Origin: Lachnospiraceae bacterium
Lineage (GTDB): Bacteria; Bacillota; Clostridia; Lachnospirales; Lachnospiraceae
Length of the DNA stretch: 6,574 nt
Assembly: GCA_017959525.1 (NCBI GenBank)
Contig: JAGDAL010000008.1
Location: 1 to 6,574 of the forward strand
Direction: 5' to 3'
The notes below the pieces were generated by a model that saw only the letters and a program-made list of their open reading frames with translations, was not told the DNA's origin and did no database searches. Positions 6,083 to 6,574 of this stretch are shown one piece after another. Within the stretch, counting starts at the first letter, position 1, and every line of letters starts with the position of its first letter. Position numbers and translations under genes: made by a program.

Positions 6083-6115
6083 AGTAAAAACCTCGAAATC
6101 CAGCCAAAATACTGA
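6083..6115 (+). repeat. 33-bp repeat, copy 2
   Basis: Begins AGTAAAAACCTCGAAATC and ends AGCCAAAATACTGA. It lies 40 bp after copy 1 in the same orientation and differs from it at six positions. The outermost bases of each unit, AGTA and TACT, are mutually complementary. Confidence 0.7.
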
Positions 6116-6153
6116 AATTCTAACTAGCTTTTTTCTTCGGCCAAGTAAAAAAC

Positions 6154-6186
6154 TCAGTATTTCGGCTCTAAAATGAGGATTTTACT
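6154..6186 (-). repeat. 33-bp repeat, copy 3 (inverted)
   Basis: Read on the minus strand it begins AGTAAAATCCTC and ends GAGCCGAAATACTGA, matching copy 1 at 27 and copy 2 at 25 of 33 positions. It lies 38 bp after copy 2. A further AGTAAAA at 6144-6150 just upstream, on the + strand, may be the remnant of another unit. Confidence 0.65.
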
Positions 6187-6228
6187 AAGATTTGTTATAT
6201 CGCATCTTAGAATGGTCCGGAGAAAATC

Positions 6229-6261
6229 AGTAAAAACACGATATTTCGAAGAAAATACTAA
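6229..6261 (+). repeat. 33-bp repeat, copy 4 (diverged)
   Basis: Begins AGTAAAAACACG and ends GAAAATACTAA. The ends are conserved, but the middle has diverged, leaving 20 of 33 positions shared with copy 2. It lies 42 bp after copy 3 and ends 4 bases before the ribosome binding site of the lipoprotein gene. Confidence 0.5.
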
Positions 6262-6276
6262 GAATCGGAGAATTCC

Positions 6277-6574
6277 ATGAAACAGAAGAGAAGAAATGGC
6301 ATACTGCTCGTTGCGCTCGCTATCTCCATCATGCTAACCGCCTGTGCCAACCCCAAGCAGGACGAAGCCGCGCAAGCGGCGTCATCGGAAGCACAAGACG
6401 CAGCACCAATTCAACAGGAAGAAACGCCGTCGGATAACGTAACGCCGGAAGACGCTACATCCTATGAAGAGGACACCCTCACTCTCATCATGGTAGGAGA
6501 TGTGCTCTTACACGACCCGGTAGAGGATGCCGCACGAGATGATAACGGTACCTATAACTTCGACTTCCTATTCA
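6277..6574 (+). CDS. CapA-family (PGA_cap) lipoprotein, N-terminal part
   Basis: The frame runs off the right edge after 99 residues. CGGAG at 6266-6270 lies 6 bases before the ATG. The product opens with a lipoprotein signal: basic MKQKRRNG, hydrophobic ILLVALAISIML, lipobox LTAC with the lipidated Cys23. A linker rich in Ala, Gln, Glu, Asp, Pro and Thr (about 24-66) precedes TLTLIMVGDVLLHDP (67-81), which resembles the start of the CapA/poly-gamma-glutamate domain, a calcineurin-like metallophosphatase fold. Asp75 and His79 would be in its metal site. NFDFLF at 94-99 fits the family's next segment. The mature protein would sit on the outer face of the membrane. CapA proteins act in poly-gamma-glutamate capsule formation in Bacillus, but many clostridial homologues have no known substrate. 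Codon use (ccg, gcg, acg) differs from the butyrate genes, and the terminator between them makes it a separate unit. Confidence 0.8.
   Translation, partial: MKQKRRNGILLVALAISIMLTACANPKQDEAAQAASSEAQDAAPIQQEETPSDNVTPEDATSYEEDTLTLIMVGDVLLHDPVEDAARDDNGTYNFDFLF

Noticed and set aside
6010..6261. CRISPR array (33-bp units with 38-42 bp spacers)
   Set aside because: The sizes fit, but the repeats differ at 6 to 13 of 33 positions and one is inverted; real CRISPR repeats are nearly identical and all in one orientation. No cas gene is nearby.
5932..6276. Small protein gene in the gap before the lipoprotein gene
   Set aside because: Short AT-rich frames are present, but none has a ribosome binding site or recognisable protein sequence; the region is explained by the palindrome, promoter and repeats.

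Overview
The window carries a nearly complete butyrate-synthesis operon of a Gram-positive anaerobe, most likely a Lachnospiraceae (rumen or gut Clostridia). This rests on the gene set and order thl-hbd-bcd-etfB-etfA, strong AGGAGG-type ribosome binding sites, moderate GC content, and protein sequences typical of that family. The genus cannot be fixed from the sequence.

Layout, all genes on the + strand. (1) 2-322 is the C-terminal part of a corrinoid adenosyltransferase (CobA/BtuR type), cut by the left edge. (2) 323-590 is non-coding. It holds a nested inverted repeat (331-450), a weak terminator candidate ending in T8, a near-consensus Rex operator (503-520) and a promoter whose -35 lies inside that operator. 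(3) 591-5777 is a five-gene operon with gaps of 16 to 44 bp: acetyl-CoA acetyltransferase, 3-hydroxybutyryl-CoA dehydrogenase, butyryl-CoA dehydrogenase and the two electron-transfer flavoprotein subunits. (4) 5778-6276 is a 499-bp gap with no credible gene but dense structure: a strong terminator that forms one arm of a four-way branched inverted-repeat element (5790-5931), a 30-bp palindrome abutting an extended -10 promoter, and four diverged copies of a 33-bp repeat spaced about 73 bp apart, one of them inverted. (5) From 6277 to the right edge is the start of a CapA-family lipoprotein.

The operon enzymes condense two acetyl-CoA to acetoacetyl-CoA (Thl), reduce it to 3-hydroxybutyryl-CoA (Hbd), and reduce crotonyl-CoA to butyryl-CoA (Bcd with EtfAB, probably electron-bifurcating and so coupled to ferredoxin reduction). 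The dehydration step between Hbd and Bcd needs crotonase (crt), which is absent from the cluster. The final CoA-transferase or ptb/buk step is also not in the window. The Rex-like box fits control by the NADH/NAD+ ratio, since this pathway is an NADH sink.

The metabolic system is well known. The least explained parts are the intergenic elements: the branched structure after etfA, the phased 33-bp repeats before the lipoprotein gene, and the nested inverted repeat before thl.
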